Positions 63,672-64,000 of a stretch of DNA of 64,000 bases are shown here, piece by piece. The position numbers and the translations under genes are program-made. The DNA lies in the NCBI RefSeq assembly GCF_008711525.1, contig NZ_VXKS01000008.1, forward strand, positions 1 through 64,000. The letters run 5' to 3'. Within the stretch, counting starts at the first letter, position 1; the number at the start of each line of letters is the position of its first letter. The stretch is from Cysteiniphilum sp. JM-1 (GTDB taxonomy: Bacteria; Pseudomonadota; Gammaproteobacteria; Francisellales; Francisellaceae). The notes beneath the pieces are model-generated. The model was not told where the DNA came from. It saw only the letters and a program-made list of their open reading frames with translations, and did not search any database.

Positions 63672-64000
63672 TTACTTATTATAGACCTTATTTTGTACTC
63701 TATTTAGATCATATGCCCCAAGCTCTGCTATAAAGAAGTTGTTTTTGCTTCCTCCTTCCTTATTTTCTGTCCATGCTACAGCAAAGGGTAAAGAGAAAGA
63801 AGGAAAACCTGGAATATACCTATAAGCATACGCTTCAACTCCATCATATATACCTTCTGAAGCAGAATAGCGATATCCAGATAAGTTGTGTTGTCCCTTG
63901 TCTGCATAATGCTTAATTTTCCATACTCCTTCATCTCGACCTTCCTTAGTATTATTCTTCATATAATCCCACCATGAAACATAAGCATTATCAGGTCGGT
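63672..64000 (-). CDS. Unidentified protein, C-terminal part (cut by window edge)
   Basis: A reading frame open from the right edge to a TAA at 63672, about 108 codons. The ATG at 63962 is internal, because codons continue upstream in the same frame (reading ...DNAYVSWWDY). The sequence is rich in Tyr, Asn, Gly and Trp (HNLSGYRYSASEGIYDGVEAYAYRYIPG), which suggests an extracellular or beta-rich protein. I recognise no family. It lies 8 bases from the 3' end of ychF, in convergent orientation, with lower GC than its neighbour. Confidence 0.55.
   Translation of the reverse strand, partial: RPDNAYVSWWDYMKNNTKEGRDEGVWKIKHYADKGQHNLSGYRYSASEGIYDGVEAYAYRYIPGFPSFSLPFAVAWTENKEGGSKNNFFIAELGAYDLNRVQNKVYNK

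Noticed and set aside
1-64000. CRISPR arrays, tRNA or rRNA genes, prophage
   Set aside because: No regularly spaced direct repeats, no GTTCGANTC T-loop within a cloverleaf, no rRNA-like sequence and no phage structural genes were seen by eye.

Overview
This is a chromosomal segment of a low-GC (about 40%) gammaproteobacterium. Several features point to the Francisella side of the class (Francisellaceae/Fastidiosibacteraceae-like): a tkt-gapA-pgk-pyk-fba run, a fused HPPK-DHPS folate enzyme next to folB, and a FipA/FipB-like pair (an FKBP-N-domain protein, then a lipoprotein joining an FKBP-N domain to a DsbA domain). This placement rests on family knowledge and gene order. Nearly everything is core housekeeping; I see no prophage, CRISPR array, rRNA or tRNA.

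Layout. 1-0.6 kb: 5' end of an IS66-type transposase cut by the window edge. 0.8-4.2 kb: a KimA-like potassium transporter facing an APC permease. 4.5-7.9 kb: amino-sugar operon nagB-II, nagA, yhiN. 8-10.8 kb: ferritin-like protein, TerC, a gene-poor 0.5 kb with a possible structured RNA and a 232-bp inverted-repeat element, and a LysR regulator. 10.7-14.7 kb: asd, then acs with an unusual ketosynthase-like partner. 15-17.9 kb: a secreted GH18 chitinase and a periplasmic solute-binding protein. 18-25 kb: the glycolytic operon. 25-26.7 kb: folB and folKP. 26.8-33.5 kb: dacB, gltS, dusA, MATE pump, kdsA and an orphan response regulator. 33.9-35.6 kb: acpP and fabF, separated by a terminator and a mobile-looking hairpin element. 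35.9-38.6 kb: TVP38 membrane protein, flavin disulfide reductase and CDP-alcohol phosphatidyltransferase in one operon. 38.7-42.3 kb: mdh, dtd, tyrA, gpsA. 42.3-47.8 kb: the least-known stretch, with exported proteins, a Gly-rich lipoprotein and a degenerate methyltransferase. 47.8-51.8 kb: aroA, a small broken gene, trpD, rlmD. 52-53.7 kb: fipA/fipB-like genes. 53.9-59 kb: miaB-ybeZ-ybeY-ybeX-lnt. 59.1-63.7 kb: glnE, pth, ychF. The right edge cuts an unidentified gene.

The most interesting signal is between the genes. Three families of small dispersed repeats recur. Family A (about 131 bp, four copies) has terminal inverted repeats beginning TAAGTA and two internal palindromes. Two inverted copies flank fba, and in both the terminal TAA is the stop codon of the adjacent gene (fba, pyk). 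Family B (full, short and single-arm copies) has ends beginning ATACC and long inverted arms. Its outward ends repeatedly sit where the -35 element of the next gene should be (lysR, fabF, pth, nagB-II), so it may be a promoter-donating MITE. Family C is a short GGGCGTAT...ATACGCCC palindrome found after genes. Functionally, the chitinase, NagB-II and NagA together suggest use of chitin-derived sugars through the glycolytic operon also present here.
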